Positions 21,139 through 31,009 of a DNA stretch of 64,000 nt are shown one piece after another; position 1 is the first letter of the stretch; each line of letters begins with the position of its first letter. The notes beneath the pieces were generated by a model. The model was not told the DNA's origin, made no database searches, and saw only the letters and a list, made by a program, of their open reading frames with translations. A program made the position numbers and the translations under genes. The stretch comes from Pedobacter sp. BAL39 (GTDB taxonomy: Bacteria; Bacteroidota; Bacteroidia; Sphingobacteriales; Sphingobacteriaceae): the NCBI RefSeq assembly GCF_000170795.1, contig NZ_ABCM01000002.1, positions 423,974 through 487,973 on the forward strand. The letters are read 5' to 3'.

Positions 21139-22323
21139 CTAGGCAATATGTTCTTTTGGAGTATTTTTATAGAGGAAATGAAGGTAGAAAAATGCGAGAA
21201 TGGTCACAGCACTGCAGCAATAGAATGTTACAGGAATCATGCTGATGTCATCAATAAATAACCAGCCTGCAAGCAAGGCGCCCAGGCCAATTCCAGCCTC
21301 CAGTGCAATATACATGGTAGCCATGGCCTTGCCGCGATACATCGGGTCACTCAGGTCTACTGTCCATGCCGTCGCACTTGGTGATAACATCCCCGTGGCG
21401 ACGCCATATAGTGCGGAAGCCGACATCAGCATAAAAGATGAGCTGGAGCAGGCGATGAGTACAGTTGATAGTGCCAGCAGCAATAACGAAAGACGGATGA
21501 TCACTGTCCGGCCGAATTTATCGGATGCCTTTCCCGCAACAAAACGGATCAGCAGTGATGTAGCGGTGAATACCATAAAAAACAAACCCTTGTTGCTTGT
21601 GCCCAGGTGACTGCTCCAGTCTGATATCACAGTGAGGATCGCTCCATAGCTGATGTAACTCATGAAGATGATCACGACAGCCGGGATCACCCTCCATTCG
21701 ATAATGTCCCTGCGGTTGATTTTCAAATGATTGAACATAAACTTCTCCTTACCCGGTAATGTCTCCTTCATATTCGCAAGAATGACAATAGATGCCAGCG
21801 CGAAGACGGAAGAGCAATAGAAAAGAATGTTGATGGAATAATGATCTGTAATGGCACTGCCAATTGCAGGGCCTATGGCAAGTCCCGTGCTAAAGCAAAG
21901 ACTGTGTACGCCCATCGCTTCGCCCCATCTTTCTGTCGGCACGATATCAGCAACATATGCTGCCGTCGCAGTGGGCTTAAAACCTGTTGAAAAACCATGA
22001 ATCAAACGAAGGAAGAGAAACCCTGCAACAGTCGTGAGCAAAGGATATAAAAAGCCACATACAAAACATACGAGGGAGCCTACTGCCATGACCGGAACAC
22101 GCCCGATAGTATCGGTAAGCTTACCGCTAAACGGCCGGGAAATGCCTGCCGTTAGGGTAAAAAGTGCGATGATCAACCCTTTGTATTCGGCACCACCCAT
22201 CTTACTGAGGTAGGCCGGAAGTTCCGGGATGAGCATATTGAAACTCGCTGAGAAGAGGAATGAACTAAGGCAGACAAGACCAAACTGAAGGGTATAAATG
22301 GTACTGGGTGTTTTCGGCATCAA
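21139..22323 (-). CDS. MFS transporter (drug/metabolite exporter type)
   Basis: A 394-residue protein with about 12 hydrophobic helices. The cytoplasmic loop motif appears as GKLTDTIGRVPVM (motif A, about 61-73) with a degenerate copy GKASDKFGRTVII in the second half. Likely a proton-driven exporter; substrate unknown. It follows a small gene of unknown function by 29 bp. Confidence 0.84.
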   Translation of the reverse strand: MMPKTPSTIYTLQFGLVCLSSFLFSASFNMLIPELPAYLSKMGGAEYKGLIIALFTLTAGISRPFSGKLTDTIGRVPVMAVGSLVCFVCGFLYPLLTTVAGFLFLRLIHGFSTGFKPTATAAYVADIVPTERWGEAMGVHSLCFSTGLAIGPAIGSAITDHYSINILFYCSSVFALASIVILANMKETLPGKEKFMFNHLKINRRDIIEWRVIPAVVIIFMSYISYGAILTVISDWSSHLGTSNKGLFFMVFTATSLLIRFVAGKASDKFGRTVIIRLSLLLLALSTVLIACSSSSFMLMSASALYGVATGMLSPSATAWTVDLSDPMYRGKAMATMYIALEAGIGLGALLAGWLFIDDISMIPVTFYCCSAVTILAFFYLHFLYKNTPKEHIA

Positions 22324-22352
22324 TGTTACGATTGAGCACTCAAAGGTAGTGA

Positions 22353-22637
22353 CTAATTCGGGTAACTGGCAATTTTTGCCCCAATACTTTTTACGGTTTC
22401 AGCATCCAGTACAATTCGTACCTCATCCTTTTCAGCATCATGCTCGTACATTGGAAAAATGCCTGGATCCAGCTCATCAACTGGTAGCGCTTCCCACAGA
22501 CCTTCCGATCGACCCATGGTTATCGCTCCCACGAGCGCCCCGTGGTAAATAATTTTGTAGGTACCAGCTTCCTCCGGCTGTACGGTAAGTGAAAATGTAC
22601 TGTTTTGAATATCGATGACGATGTTAAAAGATTCCAT
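22353..22637 (-). CDS. Hypothetical acidic protein
   Basis: A 94-residue acidic protein (MESFNIVIDIQNSTFSLTVQ start, rich in Asp and Glu) without signal peptide or membrane helix. I do not recognise a family. It lies between the MFS gene (29 bp) and a lipoprotein gene (40 bp) on the same strand, so co-transcription is possible. Confidence 0.6.
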   Translation of the reverse strand: MESFNIVIDIQNSTFSLTVQPEEAGTYKIIYHGALVGAITMGRSEGLWEALPVDELDPGIFPMYEHDAEKDEVRIVLDAETVKSIGAKIASYPN

Positions 22638-22677
22638 GGTATTTTTTAACAGATAACACCAACATCAAAGGAATGTT

Positions 22678-23421
22678 TTAATTCTGCTTCCCTCCCAGGT
22701 TTACGACCAGTCCAATGGTGAATATCGAGTTTCCCGCCGTAAGGAACTTCCGGTTCTTCAATCCGAAATTACCACTTGAGGTGTACTGCAGCTGTATCGC
22801 ATCACTGAGGTGCATGCGCGTAAAAAACACAGGCTCAATAAAAAGATTATCTTCTAGCGGCTGCCCAACGCCATTACTCAGGAAACTGTCCATATCTATA
22901 TGACTGATCCTTAAGGCTGTGCCATAGTTCAAAGGATATTCCCTTCCAAATAACCTCAGGTTATTTTTCTTTTTTGAGCTGTAATTCAGCTGAATGAAAG
23001 TTTTATTGTACTTCACTAATTCTGTGTTGGTCAATGTAAGGATGTCGTTTTCATTATAATCGCGAAAGTTCCGGTCGGTGCGGCCGCTTCCAAATCCGGC
23101 GTAAATCTCAATGATCCTGTTATTGTCCGGACCAAACGTGTCAAAATATCCCAGGCCAACTTCTCCAAGCTTGTGCCTGTAGTCTTTTCGGGTTCTTTCG
23201 TTGTTCATCACGGATGCGCTCACTAAGGCGCCGAAATGGTTGGAGAACGCATATGCACCATTCAGACTACCATTCCCTTTTAATGAAATGTGTCCTCCTC
23301 CGCTAAATTCTCCCTTCGTACTCAGCATAGGGGTATTGGGCACATTGGGCATATAAACGGAAGAACAGGAAGCAGACAATAAAAGGATCGAAATCAAAAG
23401 GTACTGTATATGTTTATTCAT
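22678..23421 (-). CDS. Putative outer-membrane lipoprotein
   Basis: A 247-residue protein from the ATG at 23421. The leader MNKHIQYLLISILLLSASC ends in a lipobox (SASC), giving lipidation at Cys19. The rest alternates polar and hydrophobic residues and ends in IGLVVNLGGKQN, suggesting a beta-barrel or beta-sheet protein. The in-frame upstream extension (29 codons) would bury the leader and is rejected. No family recognised. Confidence 0.7.
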   Translation of the reverse strand: MNKHIQYLLISILLLSASCSSVYMPNVPNTPMLSTKGEFSGGGHISLKGNGSLNGAYAFSNHFGALVSASVMNNERTRKDYRHKLGEVGLGYFDTFGPDNNRIIEIYAGFGSGRTDRNFRDYNENDILTLTNTELVKYNKTFIQLNYSSKKKNNLRLFGREYPLNYGTALRISHIDMDSFLSNGVGQPLEDNLFIEPVFFTRMHLSDAIQLQYTSSGNFGLKNRKFLTAGNSIFTIGLVVNLGGKQN

Positions 23422-23601
23422 AGTTAGGCAATCAAGATGAAACGGGTACAGCCATACGCTGCCCTGGATTTGCATAAAATCAGTTTTGAAACGCAATTTT
23501 TCGTCCAAAAGTCTATAAACTTATGAATTTCATCTGGTAAATGTTTATCCAGGATAACAAGCTATATACAGGATTCCCCATTTACCAGGGCTGAAACCGC
23601 T

Positions 23602-23617
23602 GTAACAGAGCTGTTAC
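23602..23617. repeat. Short perfect palindrome GTAACAG-AG-CTGTTAC
   Basis: Seven-bp perfect arms around AG, 10 bp after the DUF2784 stop and about 180 bp before the lipoprotein start. No T run follows, so it reads more as a protein-binding site than a terminator. Confidence 0.35.
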
Positions 23618-23626
23618 CTCCAGGCA

Positions 23627-24016
23627 TCAGCCAATACTTTGAGGTGGTATTCTCCTCATAAAAAAGTTAACATAGATGGAACAACCAATTGCTAATGCAA
23701 AACTGACCAGGGTAATGACGTCTATCAGGACATTATTGATGTCCATTCCGGTAATTTTGTCCGCATAATATTTCACGAAAGAATCCGGCAGATGGCTTTC
23801 GCCTAATCGTGTTTTGACCTCCCAATGCCAGTCTGTTACAGGGCAGTAACCAATCCCGTACCAGATCCCAAGAATCAGCCAGCAGCCGAGCGTCAGGGCA
23901 ACACCATACAAATGAAGCCTCCTCGTCACCGGAAATACCCAGGCAAAGAGGTTGAAGCCGATGATCAGCAAATGCAAGGCCGTATAAAAATAGTCCAAAA
24001 CTAACAATGACATCAT
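23627..24016 (-). CDS. DUF2784 family membrane protein
   Basis: A 129-residue protein with about four hydrophobic segments and the DUF2784 pattern (LHLLIIGFNLFAWVFP, CPVTDWHWEVK, and Asp/Lys-rich middle). Function unknown. It starts 4 bp after the ABC permease stop and is probably the third gene of that operon. Confidence 0.78.
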   Translation of the reverse strand: MMSLLVLDYFYTALHLLIIGFNLFAWVFPVTRRLHLYGVALTLGCWLILGIWYGIGYCPVTDWHWEVKTRLGESHLPDSFVKYYADKITGMDINNVLIDVITLVSFALAIGCSIYVNFFMRRIPPQSIG

Positions 24017-24020
24017 CTGA

Positions 24021-26615
24021 TCAGCTTTCCTTTCTCAAAATTTCCAGTGGAGAATGGTTGAATATCTTCCTGCTGTTGTAAAGTCCCGTTAGCATCACCA
24101 ATAGCGTGACAGCAATGAAGAAAGCGATTACGGGAAGTACATCTGGACTAAAGCTTGCCTTTAAACTGAAAGTCGCAATCGCCCAGGCTCCGGCCATTGC
24201 CAGGACAATCCCTGTCGCCGATGCCAGCATCCCGAGAAATAAGTACTCCAGGGCGATAATGATGTTCAGCTGTCGCCTGCTGGCACCCAATGTACGGAGT
24301 AGTACGGTTTCCTTTTGACGTTGTCCTTTACTCGCCATAACGGCCGAGAGTAATACGACCCATCCTGTGGCCATGCTGAAGCCTGCCATAAAACGAATCA
24401 CAAAGCCTATTTTCCCAAGTAGGTCGTCCAGGACCTGAAGCACCAGCCCCAGGTCAATCATCGATATGTTTGGAAATTTGTTGACCACATCAGCCTGATA
24501 CTTTGCAGAGGCCTCTTTCGAAGGCACCCGGGTCATCAGCACACTAAACTGAGGTGCTTTCTCCAATACACCTCCCGAAAATACTACCCTGAAATTGGTC
24601 TGCATCCTGTTCCAGTCCACTTCCCGCAGGCTACCTACAACTGCGGGGATAAGCATCCCCTGCACATTAAAAAGGATGGTATCTCCAATATTTACATGGA
24701 TGCGTTCTGCATATTGTTGTTCCAATGATACTATCGCCGTACTGCCGGGTTTAACTGATCCGGTCCATTGGCCAGCCACCACTCGTTCGGCGGAAGTCAG
24801 CTGCTGCTGATAACTGGCCCTGATTTCTCCACGAAAAGCTCTGCCCTGCGGTCCTTCCCCACGTTGTTCCGGCTGGTCTTTTTTTCCGGCAAGGCTATCT
24901 GCAATTGCCAGCTCTGCAGCAGTTTTACCATTCACCTCCTCTATCCTCATGGTAACGATGGGCACCTGGCTCATTACAGGAAGCTGATGTTGCCTTGTCA
25001 TCGTTGCCAGTGCTTCCTTTTGAGCCGACTGAATATCAAATAACACCATGTTAGGTTGATTTTTACTGGACGAAAAGGAAACCTTATTGATCAGGATGAC
25101 CTGCACAAAATAAAGCAGGGCAATAAGTGTTGTTGAAAGGCCGATAGCAACGATCAGCATCACCGTCTGGTTGTTCGGGCGATAGAGATTTGCAAATCCC
25201 TGTCGCCACAAGTAACTCATTGAAGGGCGCATGGCCTTTCTGGTGAGCCACATCATTGCCTTCGATAAGCCATATAATGAACCAAAGGCGACGGTTATCG
25301 CCGCTATGAAAAACAAGGCCTCAATCCAGCCACCAAGCTGCAGGTAGCTGAAACCGTAGATAAAAAGAATGATGAATAGGTATACCACCCACGAAACAGG
25401 GTCTGATTTGGATTTTGAAGATTCGAAAGAGGCCCTGATGGCATTCAGTGGCGAGATCCTGCGTACCTCCAGCAGCGAAGGTAAGGCAAACAGCAAAGCA
25501 ATCACGACACCAAGCACGAGCCCCTGTCCTATGGCGCTCCATGAAATGCGCATCTGTATCTCTATCGGAATGAAGTCTGCAAGTAGTGCGGGCAATCCAA
25601 ACTGGATGAGGGTACCCAGTGCAGCCCCCGCAAGAGCACCGATGAACCCAACGGCAACAATCTGGATCAGGTAGATGATAAATGCCTCACGTGCATTCAT
25701 GCCGAGACACCTTAATGTCGCAATCGCCGATAACTTTTCTTTGATGTATACCTGAACGGAACTGCCCACTCCGATGCAACCAAGCAATAAGGCTACAAAA
25801 CCCGAAAGTGCCAGAAACCGGTTCAGGTCATTGAAGGCTCTGCCTGTACCTGCTTTTTTTGTCGCCACCGTTTCATGGTCCAGTCCTTCTTTATCCATTA
25901 AAGGACCTAGCTTTTTTAGCGTAGCTGTAAGTAAACCATCATTGTAGAACTTATAATAGTAACGGTAGGTGATCCTGCTGCCGATTTTATGAAGACCCGT
26001 TTTTTCCAGGTATTTCAAAGGGATGTAAACTACAGGTGCAACAGCACTGGTAATCCCGCTTTGGCCGGGTACGCGCTCAAGGCTTCCGGCAATGGCAAAG
26101 TTCAGCGCACCGATTTTGATGGAATCTCCAACCGCCGCACCGTACTGCATCAACAGTGTCTGATCTACAAGTGCATTTCTGCCCTGCTGAAATGTGCTGG
26201 CTGCATTGGCAGGGCTCGTACCGATCTCTCCGTAAAAGGGATATGCTCCTTCCAACGCGCGCACCTGTATCAGCCTGCTTGCACTATTTTTCAGGAAATA
26301 TACCATCGAAGCAAAACTACGTTCCTTTGCCCGCCGTTCGCCAATTGTATCTAGTACCGCATCCGTGCTACCCTTAACCGGTTTACGGCTTTCGATAATC
26401 AGGTCGGCACCGGTAAGTTCCTTCGCTTGTTCGTCTATATCTCGTTGAAGGTTGTCGCGGAACGCATAAATAGCCACCAGTGCGGCAATGCCCAGGATGA
26501 TGGAAGAAATGAAAAGCAAGAGGCGCGACCGGTTTCTCCGACTGTCCCTCCAGGCCATTCTAAAGAGCCATGAATAATTGGTCTTTCTATTGAAGTGCAG
26601 CTTTGTATCAGACAT
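24021..26615 (-). CDS. ABC transporter permease, FtsX/YbbP type
   Basis: An 864-residue permease with two FtsX-like blocks (about 265-390 and 740-860), extra central helices and two large extracytoplasmic regions, the layout of E. coli YbbP. It begins LFRMAWRDSRRNRSRLLLF. It pairs with the ATPase upstream (8-bp overlap). Such pairs act in lipid or lipoprotein handling or envelope mechanotransmission; the substrate is not defined. The nearby divergent SGNH esterase mirrors the E. coli tesA / ybbA-ybbP neighbourhood. Confidence 0.85.
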   Translation of the reverse strand: MSDTKLHFNRKTNYSWLFRMAWRDSRRNRSRLLLFISSIILGIAALVAIYAFRDNLQRDIDEQAKELTGADLIIESRKPVKGSTDAVLDTIGERRAKERSFASMVYFLKNSASRLIQVRALEGAYPFYGEIGTSPANAASTFQQGRNALVDQTLLMQYGAAVGDSIKIGALNFAIAGSLERVPGQSGITSAVAPVVYIPLKYLEKTGLHKIGSRITYRYYYKFYNDGLLTATLKKLGPLMDKEGLDHETVATKKAGTGRAFNDLNRFLALSGFVALLLGCIGVGSSVQVYIKEKLSAIATLRCLGMNAREAFIIYLIQIVAVGFIGALAGAALGTLIQFGLPALLADFIPIEIQMRISWSAIGQGLVLGVVIALLFALPSLLEVRRISPLNAIRASFESSKSKSDPVSWVVYLFIILFIYGFSYLQLGGWIEALFFIAAITVAFGSLYGLSKAMMWLTRKAMRPSMSYLWRQGFANLYRPNNQTVMLIVAIGLSTTLIALLYFVQVILINKVSFSSSKNQPNMVLFDIQSAQKEALATMTRQHQLPVMSQVPIVTMRIEEVNGKTAAELAIADSLAGKKDQPEQRGEGPQGRAFRGEIRASYQQQLTSAERVVAGQWTGSVKPGSTAIVSLEQQYAERIHVNIGDTILFNVQGMLIPAVVGSLREVDWNRMQTNFRVVFSGGVLEKAPQFSVLMTRVPSKEASAKYQADVVNKFPNISMIDLGLVLQVLDDLLGKIGFVIRFMAGFSMATGWVVLLSAVMASKGQRQKETVLLRTLGASRRQLNIIIALEYLFLGMLASATGIVLAMAGAWAIATFSLKASFSPDVLPVIAFFIAVTLLVMLTGLYNSRKIFNHSPLEILRKES

Positions 26616-27297
26616 AATTAACCGCTGAATCTGAAATAATTACTCCACCTTTTAACTTGATGGTCCTATTCGCTTTTGCCGCAAGTTCGAGGTCATGTGT
26701 GACGATGATGAGCGTAGTTCCGGCAGCTTTGTTCAGGTCAAAGATCAGCCTGACAATTTTTTCACTAGTTTCCGTATCGAGGTTTCCTGTGGGCTCGTCA
26801 GCAAATAAGATGTCCGGTTGATTAGAAAAAGCACGTGCAAGCGACACCCGTTGTTGTTCACCTCCGGAAAGTTGTATCGGGTAATGCGACGCGCGGGCGC
26901 TAAGGCCAACTTTATCCAGTAACTCCATCGCCTGTTCCCCTGCGTTTCTGATGCCCCTGAGCTCAAGCGGGACCATTACATTTTCCAGGGCAGTTAGCGT
27001 GGACAGCAGCTGGAAATTCTGGAATATAAACCCGACATGCTGATTTCTCAGCGCTGCACGCTGATCTTCTGAGAGAACACCCAAATCCATATCGTTAAGC
27101 GCAACCGTTCCGTTGCTGGCCTGGTCGAGTCCGGCACACAGACCAAGTAATGTCGTTTTGCCACTTCCTGAGGGGCCAGTGATGGCCACGGTGTCGCCGG
27201 CCGTCACACTAAAGCTGACCTGATCCAGAACAGTCAGCGCCTGGGCCGCGCTTTGATAAATTTTACTTACATTTCGGACATCAAGAATCGTTTTCAA
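26608..27297 (-). CDS. ABC transporter ATP-binding protein, LolD/YbbA type
   Basis: A 229-residue ATPase with Walker A GPSGSGKTT (about 40-48), signature LSGGEQQRVSLARA, Walker B ILFADEPTGNLD and switch histidine in IIVTHD. The EPTGNLD form is typical for the MacB/LolD group that partners FtsX-like permeases. It overlaps the permease gene by 8 bp. Divergent from the esterase gene with 116 bp between starts. Confidence 0.9.
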   Translation of the reverse strand: MKTILDVRNVSKIYQSAAQALTVLDQVSFSVTAGDTVAITGPSGSGKTTLLGLCAGLDQASNGTVALNDMDLGVLSEDQRAALRNQHVGFIFQNFQLLSTLTALENVMVPLELRGIRNAGEQAMELLDKVGLSARASHYPIQLSGGEQQRVSLARAFSNQPDILFADEPTGNLDTETSEKIVRLIFDLNKAAGTTLIIVTHDLELAAKANRTIKLKGGVIISDSAVNYV

Positions 27298-27413
27298 AGC
27301 TTATTGTTTTTTATATTTTTGAGGAATAAGATCAGGGATAATGACGGTGTTGACTGTTAAATATACAATATTGCCTGGGAAACATTTTTCTATTATCACC
27401 AAATCCATAAGAT

Positions 27414-28115
27414 ATGTTACATAATTGCCACATAAATGCCCGTATTTTGACAGTCATCTGTGCAACACTCCTCAGTTTCAGCTCCTGCGTCAACAACGAC
27501 TCCAAAAAACAGAAAGACGAGGAGCATCCTGTTGACGGATCCGCAGGGAACAATGAAAAAACTTTAAAAAAGAATATCCTGTTTTTCGGAACTAGCCTTA
27601 CTGCAGGCTATGGACTGGATGCAACCGAAGCTTATCCTGCATTGATACAAAAAAAAATTGATGATGGCGGTTTGCCCTACAAGGTCATCAATGCCGGACT
27701 AAGCGGCGAAACTTCGGCAGGTGGAAAAGGCAGAATCGACTGGCTGCTGGAGCAGCCGGTAAATATCATGGTACTCGAGCTGGGTGCCAACGACGGACTT
27801 CGGGGCCTTCCACTGAAAGAAACGGTCAAAAACTTGCAGGACATCATTGACCGCGTGAAAGCTAAATATCCGGAGGTGAAACTGGTGATGGCAGGTATGC
27901 AGATCCCCCCAAATATGGGTGCCGAATATGCGACTGAATTCAAGGGTATTTTTCCGACCCTCGCAACAACAAATAAGATGACGCTTGTGCCATTTTTATT
28001 ACAGGGTGTGGGCGGTGTATCCCGTTTAAATCAGGAGGATGGCATTCATCCGACTGCTGAGGGACAAAAAATTCTGGCAGACAATGTCTGGAAGGTACTC
28101 AAAGACTTATTATAA
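27414..28115 (+). CDS. SGNH-hydrolase arylesterase, TesA-like
   Basis: A 233-residue lipoprotein-like esterase. The leader ends LLSFSSC, a lipobox-like site, then a polar linker. SGNH blocks are visible: FFGTSLTAGYG (nucleophile Ser), GLSGETSAGG, LGANDGLRG and the C-terminal Asp/His in DGIHPTAEGQ. Reaction: hydrolysis of acyl esters or thioesters in the periplasm. Divergent from the ybbA-ybbP-like ABC genes, as in E. coli. A DUF2721 gene follows by 2 bp. Confidence 0.87.
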   Translation: MLHNCHINARILTVICATLLSFSSCVNNDSKKQKDEEHPVDGSAGNNEKTLKKNILFFGTSLTAGYGLDATEAYPALIQKKIDDGGLPYKVINAGLSGETSAGGKGRIDWLLEQPVNIMVLELGANDGLRGLPLKETVKNLQDIIDRVKAKYPEVKLVMAGMQIPPNMGAEYATEFKGIFPTLATTNKMTLVPFLLQGVGGVSRLNQEDGIHPTAEGQKILADNVWKVLKDLL

Positions 28116-28117
28116 CT

Positions 28118-28576
28118 ATGGAAATCTCAATCAATACACCGGCGTTGCTGTTTCCTGCAATCAGCCTCATTATGCTTGCTTACACCAACCGCTTCCTGGC
28201 GCTTGCTGCTTTGGTGAGAAGTCTCCATGCCAAATATGCTGAGGGAGATAAGGAAAGTATGTTGCATGGCCAGATTGGCAACCTTCGCTACCGCCTGAGG
28301 CTCATCAAAAATATGCAGGCTTTCGGTGTACTGAGTTTCGTGACCTGTATCCTATGTATGTTATGCATCTACCTTCAAAAACCGGTATTCGCCGAAGTAC
28401 TTTTTGCCATGAGCCTGCTTTTTTTTACCGTATCCTTACTCATGTCACTGCTGGAAATTCAGCTCAGTACAAAAGCATTGGAAATAGAGCTTAGCGGAAT
28501 GGAAGACCTTGAAGATCCGTCAATTGTAAAATATATTAAGCGAAAAACAAGTCGTGAAGGTGTTTCTAAAAAATAA
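28118..28576 (+). CDS. DUF2721 family membrane protein
   Basis: A 152-residue protein with an N-terminal helix (PALLFPAISLIMLAYTNRFL), a polar loop with RLIKNMQAFGVLSF, and two further helices; this is the DUF2721 pattern. Function unknown. It starts 2 bp after the esterase stop, so the two are co-transcribed. Confidence 0.8.
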   Translation: MEISINTPALLFPAISLIMLAYTNRFLALAALVRSLHAKYAEGDKESMLHGQIGNLRYRLRLIKNMQAFGVLSFVTCILCMLCIYLQKPVFAEVLFAMSLLFFTVSLLMSLLEIQLSTKALEIELSGMEDLEDPSIVKYIKRKTSREGVSKK

Positions 28577-28674
28577 AGAATAACTCCTGCATATCCGATA
28601 AATTATCAACTAATAATACATTTTCCTTAATTAAATCAAACAAAACTGTGTTTGCGGGGTTTTTTAAGTACAAA

Positions 28675-30876
28675 ATGGTAAAGGATAGCAAAACAATAAT
28701 TATTTCAAACCGTTTGCCCGTCAAGATTACGGAGATCAACGGTGAGTATATGCTCAGTCCTAGTGAAGGAGGATTGGCAACTGGATTAGGCTCGGTTTAT
28801 AAGCAAGGAAACAACATATGGATAGGCTGGCCCGGAATTGAAATTCCGGAAGAACGACAGGCAGAGGTCACAGAAAAGCTGGCACAGCTTAACCTCATCC
28901 CCGTATTTCTCACAGCCGAAGAAATCAACCTTTTTTACGAGGGTTTTTCTAATGAGATCTTATGGCCTGTATTTCATTACCTCGTGACTTATGCGAACTT
29001 CGATCAGGTTTACTGGGATTTCTATAAGAGTGTCAACAAGAAGTTTAAAGATGTGGCAGTCACGCATCTCAAACAGGGTGATACCCTGTGGGTGCATGAC
29101 TACCAGTTGCTGATGCTGCCCTGTCTCATCAGAAGAGAGCAGCCGCAGGTGACCATCGGTTTCTTTCAGCACATCCCCTTCCCTTCTTATGAGATCTTCC
29201 GGCTGATTCCATGGCGTGAAGAACTCATTGCAGGAATGCTGGGTGCAGACTTACTCGGTTTTCATACGTTTGACGATGTACGGCATTTTCTTAGTGCAGC
29301 ATCAAGGTTGTCAAATGGAAAACTCGCGGACAATGTCATCATCTATAAGAACAGACAGGTGGTTGTCGAAGCATTTCCAATGGGTATTGATTACGAAAAA
29401 TTCGAGAGCTTAACCAAACATCCAAAAGTAGCCAAGTATGCGGATTCATTTAAAATCAGTCAGCAGCGGTTAAAAATCATTCTGAGTATCGACAGACTGG
29501 ATTACAGTAAAGGAATCATCCAGCGCTTACAGGCGTATGAACTGTTACTCCAACTGCACCCTGAATACATTGAGAAGCTGGCGCTATATATGATCGTTGT
29601 TCCCTCCAGGGATACAGTACCTAAATACAAGGAGCTTCGGGACAACATTGATCAGTTGGTAGGTAACATCAATGCGCGTTTCAGAACAATGAACTGGGTG
29701 CCCATCCATTACTTTTACAGGTCCTTTTCTGTGGAATTTCTGTCGGCCATGTACAGCAGCGCAGACATCTGTCTCGTGACGCCAATGCGTGATGGTATGA
29801 ACCTGGTCAGTAAGGAATATGTGGCCTCCAGGATCAAGAATGATGGGGTATTGATCTTAAGTGAGATGGCGGGCGCCTCCAAGGAATTAAATGACGCATT
29901 AATTGTAAATCCTAATAATATCGGCGACATCATGCGTAAGATACTCACAGCCATCAACATGACGGCAGATGAGCAGCAACAGCGCATGACCGCCCTGAGA
30001 AAAACAGTCAAAAAATTTAATATACACCTTTGGGTGAGAAACTTTATGAATAAATTACAGGAAGTGAAAGAGATGCAGGAGTCGTTGAAGACCAAACATG
30101 CCGTACAGGTAGTGAAAGATGAAATTGCTGATGCTTACAAAAAGGCAAAAGAGCGTTATATATTTCTGGATTACGATGGTACGCTTGTAGGATTCAACGG
30201 AGATATCGAAAAAGCCGCTCCTGATGAAGCTTTATATAATTTACTGGAACGCCTGACTGCAGATCCGCTCAACAGGGTCATCATCATTAGTGGAAGGCGT
30301 TACCAAACCCTGGAGAGCTGGTTTGGGCATCTTAAACTGGACATGATTGCCGAGCATGGTGCCTGGCAGAAAATCAATGCGGAAGAATGGAAAAGGCTGC
30401 CCCTACTTACCGATAAATGGAAACAGGAAGTGAGTGCCGTATTGGAAACCTATACGGACCGGACTCCCGGATCATTCATAGAAGAGAAAAGTTACTCGCT
30501 GGTTTGGCATTACCGCAAAGTCGAAAATGGCCTTGGGGAACTGCGTGCCAACGAGATCATCAACCACCTGCGCCTGGTTATCGCTGAAAAAGGATTGCAG
30601 ATGATGCCAGGAAACAAAGTGATAGAATTTAAAAATGTTGAGGTGAATAAAGGTAAGGCAGCCCAAAACTGGTTGTACGGCAATGATCCGGATTTTATAC
30701 TGGCATTGGGAGACGACCACACCGACGAAGACATCTTCAAAGCGCTGTCTACGGATGCATACACCATTAAGGTAGGTAGTAACATCTCGGCTGCAAGGTT
30801 TTACCTGAAAGACTTCATAGAAGTCCGTCAGTTGCTCAGTACCTTGCTGGAGCCGTCGACCACACTGATCGGTTAA
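28675..30876 (+). CDS. otsAB: Fused trehalose-6-phosphate synthase / trehalose-6-phosphatase
   Basis: A 733-residue fusion. Residues about 1-480 form a GT20 glycosyltransferase ([31 protein letters not shown], and [11 protein letters not shown]), making trehalose-6-phosphate from UDP-glucose and glucose-6-phosphate. From about 495 a HAD phosphatase ([21 protein letters not shown]) removes the phosphate. Start taken at ATG 28675 since [15 protein letters not shown] is the usual OtsA beginning; the upstream GTG adds nine residues. Trehalose protects against drying and osmotic stress. A GH15 gene lies convergent downstream. Confidence 0.93.
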   Translation: MVKDSKTIIISNRLPVKITEINGEYMLSPSEGGLATGLGSVYKQGNNIWIGWPGIEIPEERQAEVTEKLAQLNLIPVFLTAEEINLFYEGFSNEILWPVFHYLVTYANFDQVYWDFYKSVNKKFKDVAVTHLKQGDTLWVHDYQLLMLPCLIRREQPQVTIGFFQHIPFPSYEIFRLIPWREELIAGMLGADLLGFHTFDDVRHFLSAASRLSNGKLADNVIIYKNRQVVVEAFPMGIDYEKFESLTKHPKVAKYADSFKISQQRLKIILSIDRLDYSKGIIQRLQAYELLLQLHPEYIEKLALYMIVVPSRDTVPKYKELRDNIDQLVGNINARFRTMNWVPIHYFYRSFSVEFLSAMYSSADICLVTPMRDGMNLVSKEYVASRIKNDGVLILSEMAGASKELNDALIVNPNNIGDIMRKILTAINMTADEQQQRMTALRKTVKKFNIHLWVRNFMNKLQEVKEMQESLKTKHAVQVVKDEIADAYKKAKERYIFLDYDGTLVGFNGDIEKAAPDEALYNLLERLTADPLNRVIIISGRRYQTLESWFGHLKLDMIAEHGAWQKINAEEWKRLPLLTDKWKQEVSAVLETYTDRTPGSFIEEKSYSLVWHYRKVENGLGELRANEIINHLRLVIAEKGLQMMPGNKVIEFKNVEVNKGKAAQNWLYGNDPDFILALGDDHTDEDIFKALSTDAYTIKVGSNISAARFYLKDFIEVRQLLSTLLEPSTTLIG

Positions 30877-30913
30877 ATATAGGTGTTGATCAGCCGGGAT
30901 TTTAGTCTCGTAA

Positions 30914-30949
30914 AAATGCCCTTAGACGATTATCGTACTAAGGGCATTT
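30914..30949. terminator. Hairpin between convergent otsAB and GH15 genes
   Basis: Perfect 12-bp arms AAATGCCCTTAG and CTAAGGGCATTT enclose a further short stem (ACGAT/ATCGT). The T tract is short (CATTTCTTATT), so termination may be moderate, but its place between convergent genes fits a bidirectional terminator. Confidence 0.75.
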
Positions 30950-31009
30950 CTTATTGGGGGAATTCTTATTTGGGCATTCCTGGTTATGCGCATTCCGCAA
31001 ACCAGTAGG

